Shown here: positions 1 to 7,867 of the stretch, piece after piece
Numbering within the stretch: the first letter of the stretch is position 1
Layout: every line of letters begins with the position of its first letter
From: Massilia aquatica
GTDB lineage: Bacteria; Pseudomonadota; Gammaproteobacteria; Burkholderiales; Burkholderiaceae_D
Direction: 5' to 3'
DNA length: 64,000 nt
Assembly: GCF_011682045.1 (NCBI RefSeq)
Contig: NZ_VVIW01000018.1
Span: 1-64,000 of the forward strand
The notes under the pieces: generated by a model
What the model was told of the DNA's origin: nothing
Databases searched by the model: none
The model's input: only the letters and a program-made list of their open reading frames with translations
Translations under genes and position numbers: made by a program

Positions 1-110
1 GGACCGGCTATGCCAGCGAAGCAAAACCGGGACCGATCACCATGCTGCATGGGCTACAGCGCTTCGACAGCATGGTGCACGGCTGGAAACTTGCAAAAAT
101 GTGGGCATAG
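1..110 (+). CDS. C-terminal end of a gene entering the window (possible IS4-type transposase tail)
   Basis: An open frame enters from the left edge and stops at a TAG at 108-110. About 35 residues are visible, ending in ...GLQRFDSMVHGWKLAKMWA. The PGP-x-L-x-GLQR-x-x-x-M-x-x-GW pattern resembles the C-terminus of some IS4-family DDE transposases, but the piece is too short to be sure. No start or catalytic residues are in the window. Confidence 0.35.
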   Translation, partial: TGYASEAKPGPITMLHGLQRFDSMVHGWKLAKMWA

Positions 111-192
111 CATAGCGCCTGCGCGGGGGCGACGGCATTGAGGTCAGCGTTCTAGCCTGGCTACTTAATACTCCATATAAAGAAAGAAAACC

Positions 193-1119
193 ATGACCGC
201 AGCCCTGCCCGCCGACCTGTTTTGCCCGCGCGTCAACACCCGTCTCCATGGCCCGGCGCTGTCGCGCATCGTGGCCGGCATGTGGCGCATGGGGGAGTGG
301 GGCATGACGGCCGAGCAGCGCGTGGCCTTCATCGAGCAGTGCATCGCGCTCGGCGTCACCAGCTTCGACCATGCCGATATCTACGGCAACTACGGCGTCG
401 AGGGCCTGTTCGGCGAGGCCCTGCGCCTGCAACCTTCCCTGCGCGACCGCATCGAACTGATCAGCAAGTGCGGGATCAAGCTGCTCTCGCCGCAACGCCC
501 CCAACACACCATCCAGCATTACGACACCAGCGCCGCCCATATCGTGGCCTCGGTCGAGGAATCGCTGCGCCAGCTGCACACCGACCGCCTCGACCTGCTG
601 CTGATCCACCGTCCCGACCCCTTGATGGCGTTCGACGAGATCGCCGCCGCCTTCACCAGCCTGCGCCAGGCCGGCAAGGTCTTGCACTTCGGCGTGTCGA
701 ATTTTTCGCGCCACCAGTTCGAGTCGCTCAACCGCCGCATCGAGCTGGCCACCAACCAGGTCGAGTTTTCGCCCCTGCACACCACGCCGATGTTCGACCA
801 GACCTTCGACGGCCTGCAAGACCTGGGCGTGGCGCCGATGATCTGGTCGCCGCTGGCCGGCGGGCGCCTGTTCGCCAGCAGCGACGACAATGCCGACCGC
901 CTGCGCCTGATGATCAAGGGCATCGCCGACGAACTGAATCAACCGTTCGCCAGCGTGGTGTTCGCGTGGATCATGCAGTTGCCATGCCGCCCGCTGCCGC
1001 TGACCGGCACCGGCCGCATCGAAGCGGTCGCGGTGGCCGTGGCCGGCACCGGCTTCACGCTCAGCCGCGACCACTGGTTCACCATCCTGCGCGCCGCGCG
1101 CGGGCACGAAGTAGCCTGA
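193..1119 (+). CDS. Aldo/keto reductase (YdhF-like)
   Basis: 308-residue soluble NADPH-dependent oxidoreductase of the AKR (alpha/beta)8-barrel superfamily, which reduces aldehydes or ketones. The catalytic tetrad can be placed: D59 and Y64 in FDHADIYGNYG, K92 in ISKCG and H139 in LLIHRPDP. The family motif GKVLHFGVSNFS follows, and SPLAGGRLF near residue 220 matches the cofactor region. Length is normal and closest in pattern to the YdhF subgroup. The ATG follows an AAAGAAAG purine tract. The FrmR/CsoR-like regulator gene starts 20 bases downstream on the same strand, so the two are probably co-transcribed and may respond to a reactive carbonyl. The substrate cannot be read from sequence. 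Confidence 0.9.
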   Translation: MTAALPADLFCPRVNTRLHGPALSRIVAGMWRMGEWGMTAEQRVAFIEQCIALGVTSFDHADIYGNYGVEGLFGEALRLQPSLRDRIELISKCGIKLLSPQRPQHTIQHYDTSAAHIVASVEESLRQLHTDRLDLLLIHRPDPLMAFDEIAAAFTSLRQAGKVLHFGVSNFSRHQFESLNRRIELATNQVEFSPLHTTPMFDQTFDGLQDLGVAPMIWSPLAGGRLFASSDDNADRLRLMIKGIADELNQPFASVVFAWIMQLPCRPLPLTGTGRIEAVAVAVAGTGFTLSRDHWFTILRAARGHEVA

Positions 1120-1139
1120 GCCGGCGCCACGGGCAGCGT

Positions 1140-1439
1140 ATGCCGGACATCGTCGACAGCAGCGCCCTGAGCGCCTTGCAAAAGAAGGACTTGCTGCACC
1201 GCCTGGCGCGCATCGAAGGCCAGTTGCGCGGGGTGCAGAAGCTGGTCGCGCAGGCGGCCACGGCGGCCGATTGCGATGCCGTGGCCCAGCAAATGGCGGC
1301 GGCGCGCAAGGCGCTCGACCGCTCGTTCGTCCAGTTGCTCACCAATACCATGCAAACCCAGAGCGCCAACGCGGCCACGCTGGCCGAGGCGCAGGCGGCG
1401 GCCAGCAAGCTGGCCGCCATGCTCGATAAATTCGCCTAA
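1140..1439 (+). CDS. FrmR/CsoR (DUF156) family transcriptional repressor
   Basis: 99-residue all-helical regulator. The signature HRLARIEGQLRGVQKLV (about 20-36) and the DC-x-x-V-x-QQMAAARKALD stretch (44-60) identify the DUF156 family, which senses Cu, Ni, sulfane sulfur or formaldehyde and represses adjacent genes. Cys45 matches the invariant ligand Cys. The positions of the canonical CsoR His and second Cys (25 and 29 residues later) are Thr70 and Gln74, so a copper site is not complete. Pro2 together with the lone Cys recalls the formaldehyde-reactive pair of FrmR. The C-terminal tail is Ala-rich. It overlaps nothing, follows the aldo/keto reductase by 20 bases and abuts the convergent pssA. 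The Shine-Dalgarno is weak. Confidence 0.8.
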   Translation: MPDIVDSSALSALQKKDLLHRLARIEGQLRGVQKLVAQAATAADCDAVAQQMAAARKALDRSFVQLLTNTMQTQSANAATLAEAQAAASKLAAMLDKFA

Positions 1440-2237
1440 TCAGTCTTCATACACCGCCGGCGCCGGCACGCCGCGCCAGCCCAGTTGCCATGCGATATTG
1501 AGCAGCAGGGTAAAACTGATGTACAACACGAAAAACAGCACGAAGAAGCGCGTTTGCAGCCAGGCCAGTAAACCCAGACCGACGCCGATGACGACGAACA
1601 GGCCCACGCTTTTCGGCTGCTTGGAACTCGGAAAGCGCACCGTCGAGACCATCAAGGTGCCCACGCCCACCATCAGGGCCATCACCAGGTAGCCCTGCGC
1701 GACGGTGGTCAGCGGCGCCGGCCAGGCCACCACGACGGCGGCCACGCAGGCCGCGCCGGCGGTGATCGGCATGCCGACGAAGTAGCGCGGATCGGTCCGT
1801 CCCACATTCACGTTAAAGCGCGCCAGGCGCAGCGCGCCGCAGGCGACGAACACGAAGCAGGCCAGGCCGCCGGCGCGCAGCAGGGTCGGATGGTCGACCC
1901 CCAGTTGCACGAAACCATAGCAATACAACAGCATGGCCGGGGCGCAGCCGAAGTTCATGACGTCGGCGATCGAGTCGAGCTGCATGCCGAATTCGGACGA
2001 GGTATTGGTGGCACGCGCGACAAAGCCGTCGAGCGCGTCGAACACGCCAGCGAGCACCAGCAAAATGGCCGACATGCGGTAGTCGGCGGCCAGGCCGACG
2101 TGGGCGTTGTCGACCGACATGACTATGCTGCCGAAGCCGCACGCGATCGATAGCAGCGTGACAAAGCTCGGCAGGGCAAACTTGGCGCGCGCGAGGCGCT
2201 GCTGGCGTGTGGGTTTCAAGTGGGTTCGCAATCGCAT
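1440..2237 (-). CDS. pssA: CDP-diacylglycerol--serine O-phosphatidyltransferase
   Basis: 265-residue inner-membrane enzyme that makes phosphatidylserine from CDP-diacylglycerol and L-serine, the committed step to phosphatidylethanolamine. It carries the complete CDP-alcohol phosphotransferase motif DG-x2-AR-x8-G-x3-D-x3-D, seen as DGFVAR ... G ... D ... D in the first third. Several hydrophobic segments follow, consistent with 6-8 transmembrane helices. The size and the motif preceded by LVLAGVFDALDG fit the Bacillus-type (subclass II) PssA rather than the E. coli soluble type. It stands alone here, converging on the FrmR-like gene with no spacer, and its start faces the 130-base gap before the CAP lipoprotein. 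Confidence 0.92.
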   Translation of the reverse strand: MRLRTHLKPTRQQRLARAKFALPSFVTLLSIACGFGSIVMSVDNAHVGLAADYRMSAILLVLAGVFDALDGFVARATNTSSEFGMQLDSIADVMNFGCAPAMLLYCYGFVQLGVDHPTLLRAGGLACFVFVACGALRLARFNVNVGRTDPRYFVGMPITAGAACVAAVVVAWPAPLTTVAQGYLVMALMVGVGTLMVSTVRFPSSKQPKSVGLFVVIGVGLGLLAWLQTRFFVLFFVLYISFTLLLNIAWQLGWRGVPAPAVYED

Positions 2238-2368
2238 CAGGAATAGTGTTGGTATTTTACAGCGTCATCCTGTCTGCGCCAGATCAATCCCGGGCAAACA
2301 AATCTCACCGATTTTCAAATTCCCCTAAAATCGATTTTTAGCGGATTTTTCTGCACGGAGAACTCGGG

Positions 2369-3322
2369 ATGAACGGATTTCAACGCTCGAACATGGCTGC
2401 GGCGCTGTCATGCGCGCTGTTGCTGTCCGCCTGCGGCGGCGGCGGCGACAGCAGCAGCAACGCCACGCCGCCCCAGAGCAGCGCCTCGGCCGCGCTGGCC
2501 CAGGTGCCGGGCGCGCCGCTGGCGACCAACAATACCGCCATCGATGGCCTGAACTGGATCAATTTCCGCCGCACCCAGATCGGCATGCCGGCGCTGGCGC
2601 GCAACACCAGTATCGACCGCGCCGCCCAGGGCCATTCCGACTACCAGAAGATCAACAACAAGGTCACGCACGACCAGGCCAGCGGCGCCCCCGGCTTCAC
2701 CGGCGCGCAACTGAGCGAGCGCCTGACCGAAGCCGGCTATCTGTTCGCGCCCACCGAGCGCGCCTATGGCGAGGTGATCTCGGCCACCTCGAACGCGTCC
2801 GGCTTTTACATGGCGGAAGAATTGATCACGGCGATCTATCACCGCTTCGTGATGTTCGAGCCCAAGTTCAAGGAAATCGGCACCGGCGCGGCGGCCAATG
2901 CGAGCGGCTACATCTACTTCACCAGCAACTTTACCGCCAACAATGGCTTCGGCCCGGGCATGGGACGCGGCAATATCGCCACCTGGCCGGGCGATGGCCA
3001 GACCGGCGTCACCCCGAATTTCTTCAGCAACTATGAAGAACCGGATCCGGTCGAGAACCTGAACGAAGTGGGCTATCCGATCAGCGTGCACGCCGACCTC
3101 GACGCCACCCTGACGGTGCAAAGTTTCACGGTGCGCCCGCGCGGCGGGGCGCTGCTCAACGTCAAGCTGCTCAAGCTCGGCGTGGACAGCCACACGCCGC
3201 AGTCCGCAGCGGCGATCATTCCGCTCACCGTGCTGGCCGCGCGGACCGTGTACGAGGTCAATTTTTCCGGCGCCATCGACAACGTGCCCATCACGAAAAC
3301 CTGGACTTTTACCAGCAAATAG
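2369..3322 (+). CDS. CAP (SCP/PR1)-domain lipoprotein
   Basis: 317 residues. The N-terminus is a lipoprotein signal with lipobox LLSAC at about 19-22, followed by a Gly/Ser linker. The CAP domain runs from about 60 (GLNWINFRRTQIGMPALARN) with the expected ring of polar residues, HSDY and VTHDQ, and ERLTEAGY standing in for the usual GENI region. A roughly 90-residue C-terminal domain follows (VSVHADLDATLTVQSF region), which looks like a beta-rich Big/CopC-type add-on. CAP proteins in bacteria are exported and of mostly unknown biochemical role. A GGAGAA Shine-Dalgarno precedes the ATG. Transcription probably starts in the AT-rich stretch at 2310-2350. Confidence 0.85.
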   Translation: MNGFQRSNMAAALSCALLLSACGGGGDSSSNATPPQSSASAALAQVPGAPLATNNTAIDGLNWINFRRTQIGMPALARNTSIDRAAQGHSDYQKINNKVTHDQASGAPGFTGAQLSERLTEAGYLFAPTERAYGEVISATSNASGFYMAEELITAIYHRFVMFEPKFKEIGTGAAANASGYIYFTSNFTANNGFGPGMGRGNIATWPGDGQTGVTPNFFSNYEEPDPVENLNEVGYPISVHADLDATLTVQSFTVRPRGGALLNVKLLKLGVDSHTPQSAAAIIPLTVLAARTVYEVNFSGAIDNVPITKTWTFTSK

Positions 3323-3396
3323 GGCGTGATCGCTGCAGTTTGCCGGCGCGAGTCTGCTATCGTGTGGTTTTTCAGATAAGGAACGCAAGCCCGTCC

Positions 3397-4029
3397 ATGC
3401 CACCAAACGAGAAGCCGCCCGTCCCCCTCGAACTGCGTTCCGATGCCGCCACGCGCCAGGTGATCGACATGGCCGACGGCATCGACCGCATCATGGGCAA
3501 CCGCGCGCTGTATGCGCGCATGCTCCAGCGCTTTCGCAGCGACTATGCGCACGGGACGCTGCCGATCGGCGCGGCGCTGGCCGCTGGCGACACCATCCTG
3601 GCGCACCGCCTGGCCCATACCCTCAAAGGCGCCGCCGGCCTGATCGGCGCGCACCGCCTGCATCAGCATGCCAGCACCCTGGAACTGGCGATCCGCACCG
3701 ATCCGGCGGCGCAGGAGGCGGCGCTGGCCGCGCTGGGAGATCCCTTCAACCAGGTCCTGCGCCTGCTCGACCAGGTGCTGGCGGGCGGCGCGCCCAACAG
3801 CGTTGCACTGGACATGCCGCAGCGCTCCCTGATGCCGGACCCGGCCCTGCTGGCGCGGCTGGTGCAACTACTGGTCGAGGCCGACGGCGCGGCGGTCGAC
3901 CTGCTGGAAGAGTCGGGAACGAGCCTGCGCGTGATCCTGGGCGAGGCCAGGCTGGCGCAGGTCACAAAAGCGGTGAATGACTTCGATTTCGACGGCGCCC
4001 TGCGCGCCCTCAGGCAAGCGGCGGGCTAA
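3397..4029 (+). CDS. Histidine phosphotransfer (Hpt) domain protein
   Basis: 210 residues, cytoplasmic. Residues about 20-125 form an Hpt four-helix bundle with the phospho-accepting H74 in AHTLKGAAGLIG. The remaining 85 residues are helical without a recognised domain, although a second degenerate Hpt-like repeat is possible (LLVEADGAAVDLLEE ... AVNDFDFDGALRALRQA resembles the C-terminal part of Hpt/FIST regulators). It should shuttle phosphate between receiver domains encoded elsewhere; no kinase or receiver is adjacent. The ATG at 3397 is preferred to an upstream TTG because a purine tract (AAGGAA) lies before it and the Hpt fold starts after it. Confidence 0.82.
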   Translation: MPPNEKPPVPLELRSDAATRQVIDMADGIDRIMGNRALYARMLQRFRSDYAHGTLPIGAALAAGDTILAHRLAHTLKGAAGLIGAHRLHQHASTLELAIRTDPAAQEAALAALGDPFNQVLRLLDQVLAGGAPNSVALDMPQRSLMPDPALLARLVQLLVEADGAAVDLLEESGTSLRVILGEARLAQVTKAVNDFDFDGALRALRQAAG

Positions 4030-4043
4030 GCCGTCAGGGCGCT

Positions 4044-4214
4044 TCAGCGCGTGTATTCGGCTTCCTCGTCGAAGGCGTCGGCGCAGGGCTTGCCGCAGAA
4101 GCGCTTGACGCTGTCGAGCGGCTTTTCGCAGTACCAGCACGAACCCTTCGGCGGCAGGGCCTGGCGCGGCCGCACCGGGGCCGACTGCGCATCGGACTGG
4201 TGCTCGGGCCCCAT
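4044..4214 (-). CDS. Small four-cysteine (zinc-ribbon-like) protein
   Basis: 56 residues from the ATG at 4214. The C-terminal half has CWYC and FCGKPC, a C-x2-C ... C-x3-C arrangement that should bind one zinc, then an acidic DAFDEEAEYTR tail. This looks like a conserved small DUF-type protein of betaproteobacteria; function unknown. The frame stays open upstream to a GTG at 4283, passing another GTG at 4259 behind a GGGGGGGA run, so the product could be 71-79 residues. An 11-base perfect inverted repeat (4285-4295 / 4329-4339) lies just upstream of the longest version. Confidence 0.6.
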   Translation of the reverse strand: MGPEHQSDAQSAPVRPRQALPPKGSCWYCEKPLDSVKRFCGKPCADAFDEEAEYTR

Positions 4215-4283
4215 GTCCTGCGTGTCTTTTTTCGGAAAATCATCCTCTATCGTTCCCACAAGTCCCCCCCAAAATGACAGCAC

Positions 4284-4543
4284 AGCGAATTCTCAAAGCA
4301 AGATTACTTTAGCGGAATACTTCGGACATGAGAATTCGCAAGTCCTCGGGCATTCGGTGACATTGGTCGCGATCCATCCCAAGTTTGCACGCAATATGCG
4401 GCTGCCGCAATCAAGGGAAAACACGCTTTCGTTGCGACGCAACAACCACGCAGATACCCGACAATGCGTAAAAACGAGGCAGCGCAGGGCAAACCGGCCG
4501 TGCCGGCGGGTAGGGATGGCAGGAGGACGGTGCGGCGCCGGAT
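4284..4543. other. Intergenic region with 11-base inverted repeat
   Basis: 260 bases, more AT-rich than the surroundings, with no supported gene. It contains a perfect inverted repeat GCGAATTCTCA (4285-4295) / TGAGAATTCGC (4329-4339) separated by 33 bases, upstream of the zinc-ribbon gene. It could be a paired operator or a leader hairpin. I see no clear -10/-35 pair. Confidence 0.5.
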
Positions 4544-5095
4544 TTACTTGACCGGCTCGACCGTGACGATCAGGGAAGTGGCCGTGGTTTGCAGGCGGGT
4601 CGGAACGAACTGGACGCCGGCATAACGCAAATCCTCGGGCCGGAAGTTGTAGACAGCGACATCGGCGACGACCTTGTTCATCAGCACATTGGCGGCGCTG
4701 GCGAGCTGGCGCTGGCGCGCATCGTCGACGCCGTCGATGGCGAAGCGGTCCACGCGCGGCTCGGCCATCAGCACGGCGTTGCGCGCCGCATCGACATAGG
4801 GGCGGCCGGACATGGCCAGGCTGCCGCGCCAAGACTGGCGCGTGAAAGGTGACGACACTGCCGCGTCCAGGGAAACGCCGACGCGGCCGTTGCCGCCTGC
4901 CAGCGACAGTTGCGGCCGGTTGAGCTGGATGTCGATCACTTCCAGCACCCGGTTGCTGATCGGGAAGCGCTTGTCCATGCTCGCTTGCAGCTTAGTCAGC
5001 GGCAATTCGATCTGGCGCGGGCCGATCACGCTGGCGCAGGAAGCCAGCAAGCCGGCCAGCGCCAGCACGGCACTGGTGCGAAGGAGGTTTTTCAT
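4544..5095 (-). CDS. DUF1439 lipoprotein (YceB-like)
   Basis: 183 residues. The signal peptide has lipobox LLASC at about 16-20, then the mature part IELPLTKLQASMDKRFP, which is the start of the DUF1439 domain, running through NRPQLSL, GVSLDA, SGRPYVDAARNAVLM and the C-terminal LIVTVEPVK. The family has a SMP/TULIP-like beta-rich fold and is found as an envelope lipoprotein in proteobacteria; no activity is established. The length fits the family. It appears monocistronic: the ECF operon upstream ends at 5187 on the same strand with no obvious terminator between. Confidence 0.82.
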   Translation of the reverse strand: MKNLLRTSAVLALAGLLASCASVIGPRQIELPLTKLQASMDKRFPISNRVLEVIDIQLNRPQLSLAGGNGRVGVSLDAAVSSPFTRQSWRGSLAMSGRPYVDAARNAVLMAEPRVDRFAIDGVDDARQRQLASAANVLMNKVVADVAVYNFRPEDLRYAGVQFVPTRLQTTATSLIVTVEPVK

Positions 5096-5186
5096 GGGGG
5101 AAGGCTAGCATAATTCGGGCGCGGCGGACGCCGGGGTGGAAGGCGTTAGCCATGAAACCGAGCGTGAAGGCTGTTCGAGCATCATC

Positions 5187-6509
5187 CTACCCGGCGCCAG
5201 CAGCACCAGCCGCATCCCCCTGCCCTGCTTCCGCGCCGCACCCGTGCGCCCTTGCCAGCAGCAAGGCCCGCTCGCGCAGGTTGTTGGTCAGCGCCGCAGC
5301 CTGCTCGAACTCGGCGCGCGCCTCCTCCATGCGCCCCAGGCGCGCCAGCAAATCCCCGCGCACGCTGGGCAGCAGGTGATAGTTGCGCAGCGCGTCGCTG
5401 GCGATCAGCGCATCGACCAGTTCCAGCCCCAGCGCCGGCCCGTACGCCATCCCCAGCACCACCGCGCGGTTGAGCTCGACCACCGGCGACGGCATCAGTT
5501 GTGCCAGCGCATCGTAGAGCGCAGCGATGCGCTGCCAGTCGGTCTGCTCCGGCGTCAGCGCACGCGCGTGACAAGCGGCAATTGCCGCCTGCACCGCGTA
5601 CGGACCGTACTCGCCCAACTGCCCGGCCCGCTCAAGCGCCGCCAGCCCGCGCCGGATCAGCAACTGGTCCCAGCGGCCGCGGTCCTGGTCGAGCAGCAAC
5701 ACCGGCTCGCCCCGCGCCCCGATCCGGGCACGCGCGCGCGAGGACTGGATTTCCATCAGCGCCACCAGGCCGTGCACTTCCGGCTCATCGGGCAACAGGC
5801 CGGCCAGGATGCGTCCCAGCCGCAAGGCTTCGTCGCACAGCCTGGGCCGCATCCAGTCGCTGCCGGCGCTGGCCGAATAACCCTCGTTGTAGATCAGGTA
5901 GATCACTTGCAGCACCGACGCCAGGCGCGCTACCAGCTGGCTGGCGCGCGGCACCTCGAACGGTACCTTCGCTTCGGCCAGCGCGCGCTTGGCGCGCACG
6001 ATGCGCTGCGCCACCGTCGCTTCGGACACCAGGAACGCATGGGCGATTTCATCGGTGGTAAGGCCGCCCAGCAGGCGCAGGGTGAGCGCCACCCGCGCCT
6101 CGGTCGACAGCACCGGATGGCAGGCAATGAACATCAGCCGCAGCAGGTCGTCGCCGATGTCGTCGTCCAGGGCGGCGTCAAGATCGGGCGCGGCATCTTG
6201 CAGCAGGGTTTCGATCTCGTAGGTCAGCTCGGGTTCCTTGTTGCGCTGCAATGTGGCGTGGCGCAAGTGGTCGAGTGCGCGGTTTTTGGCGACCGTCATC
6301 AGCCAGGCGGCGGGATTGTCGGGAATGCCGGCCTCGGGCCAGCGCTCGAGCGCGCTGACCAGGGCATCCTGCGCCAGTTCCTCGGCCAGGCCGACATTGC
6401 GCAGCATGCGCGCCAGCGCCCCGATAATGCGCGCCGACTCGATGCGCCAGACGCCTTCGATGACGCGCGCGGCGGCCTGCTTTGCGGCGCTGGTTTCCGG
6501 TCCCGCCAT
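5187..6509 (-). CDS. ECF sigma factor, ECF42 group (with TPR-like C-terminal extension)
   Basis: 440 residues from the ATG at 6509. Sigma region 2 lies at about 20-85 (ELAQDALVSALERWP, AWLMTVAKNRALDHLR) and region 4 at about 130-185 (ALTLRLLGGLTTDEIAHAF, VAQRIVRAKR). About 240 further residues follow (VIYLIYNEGYSAS, ALMEIQSSRARAR, LLIRRGLAALERA, LNRAVVLGMAYGP, YHLLPSVRGDLLARLGR), the conserved helical, TPR-like extension that defines ECF42. These sigma factors have no classical anti-sigma factor; the extension is needed for activity, and they are encoded with DGPF proteins, exactly as here (6526-7853). The gene is last in the operon, 16 bases after the DGPF gene. A promoter matching the ECF42 motif lies at 8471-8497, so autoregulation is expected. 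The C-terminus ends in a Gly/Ala-rich tail. Confidence 0.93.
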   Translation of the reverse strand: MAGPETSAAKQAAARVIEGVWRIESARIIGALARMLRNVGLAEELAQDALVSALERWPEAGIPDNPAAWLMTVAKNRALDHLRHATLQRNKEPELTYEIETLLQDAAPDLDAALDDDIGDDLLRLMFIACHPVLSTEARVALTLRLLGGLTTDEIAHAFLVSEATVAQRIVRAKRALAEAKVPFEVPRASQLVARLASVLQVIYLIYNEGYSASAGSDWMRPRLCDEALRLGRILAGLLPDEPEVHGLVALMEIQSSRARARIGARGEPVLLLDQDRGRWDQLLIRRGLAALERAGQLGEYGPYAVQAAIAACHARALTPEQTDWQRIAALYDALAQLMPSPVVELNRAVVLGMAYGPALGLELVDALIASDALRNYHLLPSVRGDLLARLGRMEEARAEFEQAAALTNNLRERALLLARAHGCGAEAGQGDAAGAAGAG

Positions 6510-6525
6510 TGCCTGGCGCGGCCGG

Positions 6526-7356
6526 CTAAGGCGTCGCCTGCACGCCGCTGGCCGGCTGGGCGCGCATGGGCCGGCCATCGGTGCGCGCGGCGGGCGCGAA
6601 GGCGCCGGCGCCGGCGCGCTCGGCCAGCTGGCGGATTTCCACCTCGACCGGCGGACCGTCGGGATAGGGGTTGCGCGTGGCCCAGGCAATGGCGTCTTGC
6701 AAGGCCGGCGCGCGAATCAGCCAGTAACCGGCAATCATCTCCTTGATTTCGGTGAACGGGCCGTCGACCACTGTGAGCTTGCCGGACGCCAGCTTGACCC
6801 TCGCGCCGAACGCGCTCGAACGCAGCCCGTCGGCGCCGAGCAGCACCCCGGCGCGCGCCTCGGCCGCGTTATGGGCGTCGAGCGCGTCGAGGCGTTCGCG
6901 GGCCACCGCCGCTTCGTCTTCCAGCGCGCGGTTCGAACGCAGCAGGATGGCGAAACGCGGTCCCTGGGCATCAGCCGCCTCGGCGGCGGCGCCCACCTCG
7001 GCGCAGCCACCAGGGCAGCCGCTCAGCCGCACCTCGACCTCGGCCGCGCCAGCGTCGCCGGGCGGCCAGCGCGCCGCCCAGTCGAGCGCCTCGTTTTTCG
7101 ATGCGACGTCGATGACGGCAAAACCGGCGATCAATTCTTGTGTGTCGGGAAAGGGACCGTCGGCCACCGTGGCGCGCCCGTTCGCCAGGGACAGGCGCGC
7201 CCCGCCGGTGCTGGGAAGGAAGTGTTCGCATCCGCGCAGGATGCCGGCGTCGGCCATCTGGCGGGTGTATGCGGCGAGCGCCTCGCGCGCGGCCCCCGAC
7301 AAGGGCTGGCCGGCTTCATCGGCCGGGTCGGATCGTCGCAAGAGCATGTAGCGCAT
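6526..7356 (-). CDS. Double YCII-related / DGPF-domain protein
   Basis: 276 residues with two tandem YCII-like (dimeric alpha-beta barrel) domains. The first starts MRYMLLRRSDP and contains VADGPFPDTQELIAGFAVID; the second starts around residue 130 (RFAILLRSN) and contains VVDGPFTEIKEMIAGYWLI. The DGPF signature therefore occurs twice. The linker has GCPGGC. DGPF proteins are the partners of ECF42 sigma factors; whether they act as enzymes or as signal sensors is not known. It looks like an internal duplication or fusion of the single-domain neighbour at 7440-7853. A 12-base-stem hairpin sits in the 83-base gap just upstream of this gene. Confidence 0.88.
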   Translation of the reverse strand: MRYMLLRRSDPADEAGQPLSGAAREALAAYTRQMADAGILRGCEHFLPSTGGARLSLANGRATVADGPFPDTQELIAGFAVIDVASKNEALDWAARWPPGDAGAAEVEVRLSGCPGGCAEVGAAAEAADAQGPRFAILLRSNRALEDEAAVARERLDALDAHNAAEARAGVLLGADGLRSSAFGARVKLASGKLTVVDGPFTEIKEMIAGYWLIRAPALQDAIAWATRNPYPDGPPVEVEIRQLAERAGAGAFAPAARTDGRPMRAQPASGVQATP

Positions 7357-7399
7357 GGTGTTCTCCAGGTTGGCGCAGTGGCCGGATGGTGCCTGTGCA

Positions 7400-7435
7400 A
7401 CGCCGTTCCCGCACCGGACGGGACGGGAACGGCGT
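7400..7435 (-). other. Intra-operon stem-loop
   Basis: Perfect 12-base inverted repeat ACGCCGTTCCCG (7400-7411) / CGGGAACGGCGT (7424-7435) with a 12-base loop, between two DGPF genes on the same transcript. There is no T-tract, so it is not a typical intrinsic terminator. It could stabilise the upstream mRNA segment and set the ratio of the first genes to the double DGPF and sigma genes. Confidence 0.6.
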
Positions 7436-7439
7436 GGAT

Positions 7440-7853
7440 TTACATCTGCTCGCGCAAGCGCCTTTCTTGCTCGCGCAACTCCGGCGTGAATTCGGCGCCG
7501 AAGTCATCATCTTCCAGTACTTGGCGGATTTCGATGTCGGTGTCGCAATCCATTGGATTCGGACAACGCTTGACCCATTCGATCGCCTCTTCCTTCGACT
7601 TTACCTGAATCAGCCAGAAGCCGGCAATCAACTCCTTGGTTTCGGCAAACGGCCCGTCCACCACGGTGCGCTTGTTGCCCGAGAATTGCACGCGCGCGCC
7701 GCGCGAACTCGGGTGCAGGCCTTCGCCGGCGAGCATGACGCCGGCTTTGACCAGCTCTTCGTTGAATTTGCCCATGTCGGTCAGCAACTGCTCGCTGGGC
7801 ATTTTTCCAGCTTCCGACTCGGGCGTGGCCTTGACGATAATCATGAATTTCAT
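7440..7853 (-). CDS. YciI-family / DGPF-domain protein
   Basis: 137 residues, a single YCII-related domain. It begins MKFMIIVKATPESEAGKMPS and carries VVDGPFAETKELIAGFWLI around residues 63-83, the DGPF signature, then EEAIEWVKRCPNP, and a charged C-terminal helix. It belongs to the ECF42 operon between the VOC gene (14 bases upstream) and the double DGPF gene. The family is a ferredoxin-like dimeric barrel. Proposed roles include oxidative-stress response because the regulon often contains such enzymes, but no reaction is established. Confidence 0.9.
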   Translation of the reverse strand: MKFMIIVKATPESEAGKMPSEQLLTDMGKFNEELVKAGVMLAGEGLHPSSRGARVQFSGNKRTVVDGPFAETKELIAGFWLIQVKSKEEAIEWVKRCPNPMDCDTDIEIRQVLEDDDFGAEFTPELREQERRLREQM

Positions 7854-7867
7854 GGCGTGGCCTCCTG

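Noticed and set aside
37-1107. Long leftward open frame opposite the aldo/keto reductase gene
   Set aside because: High-GC antisense shadow: Arg/Ala/Gln-rich translation without domains, while the sense strand encodes a clear enzyme.
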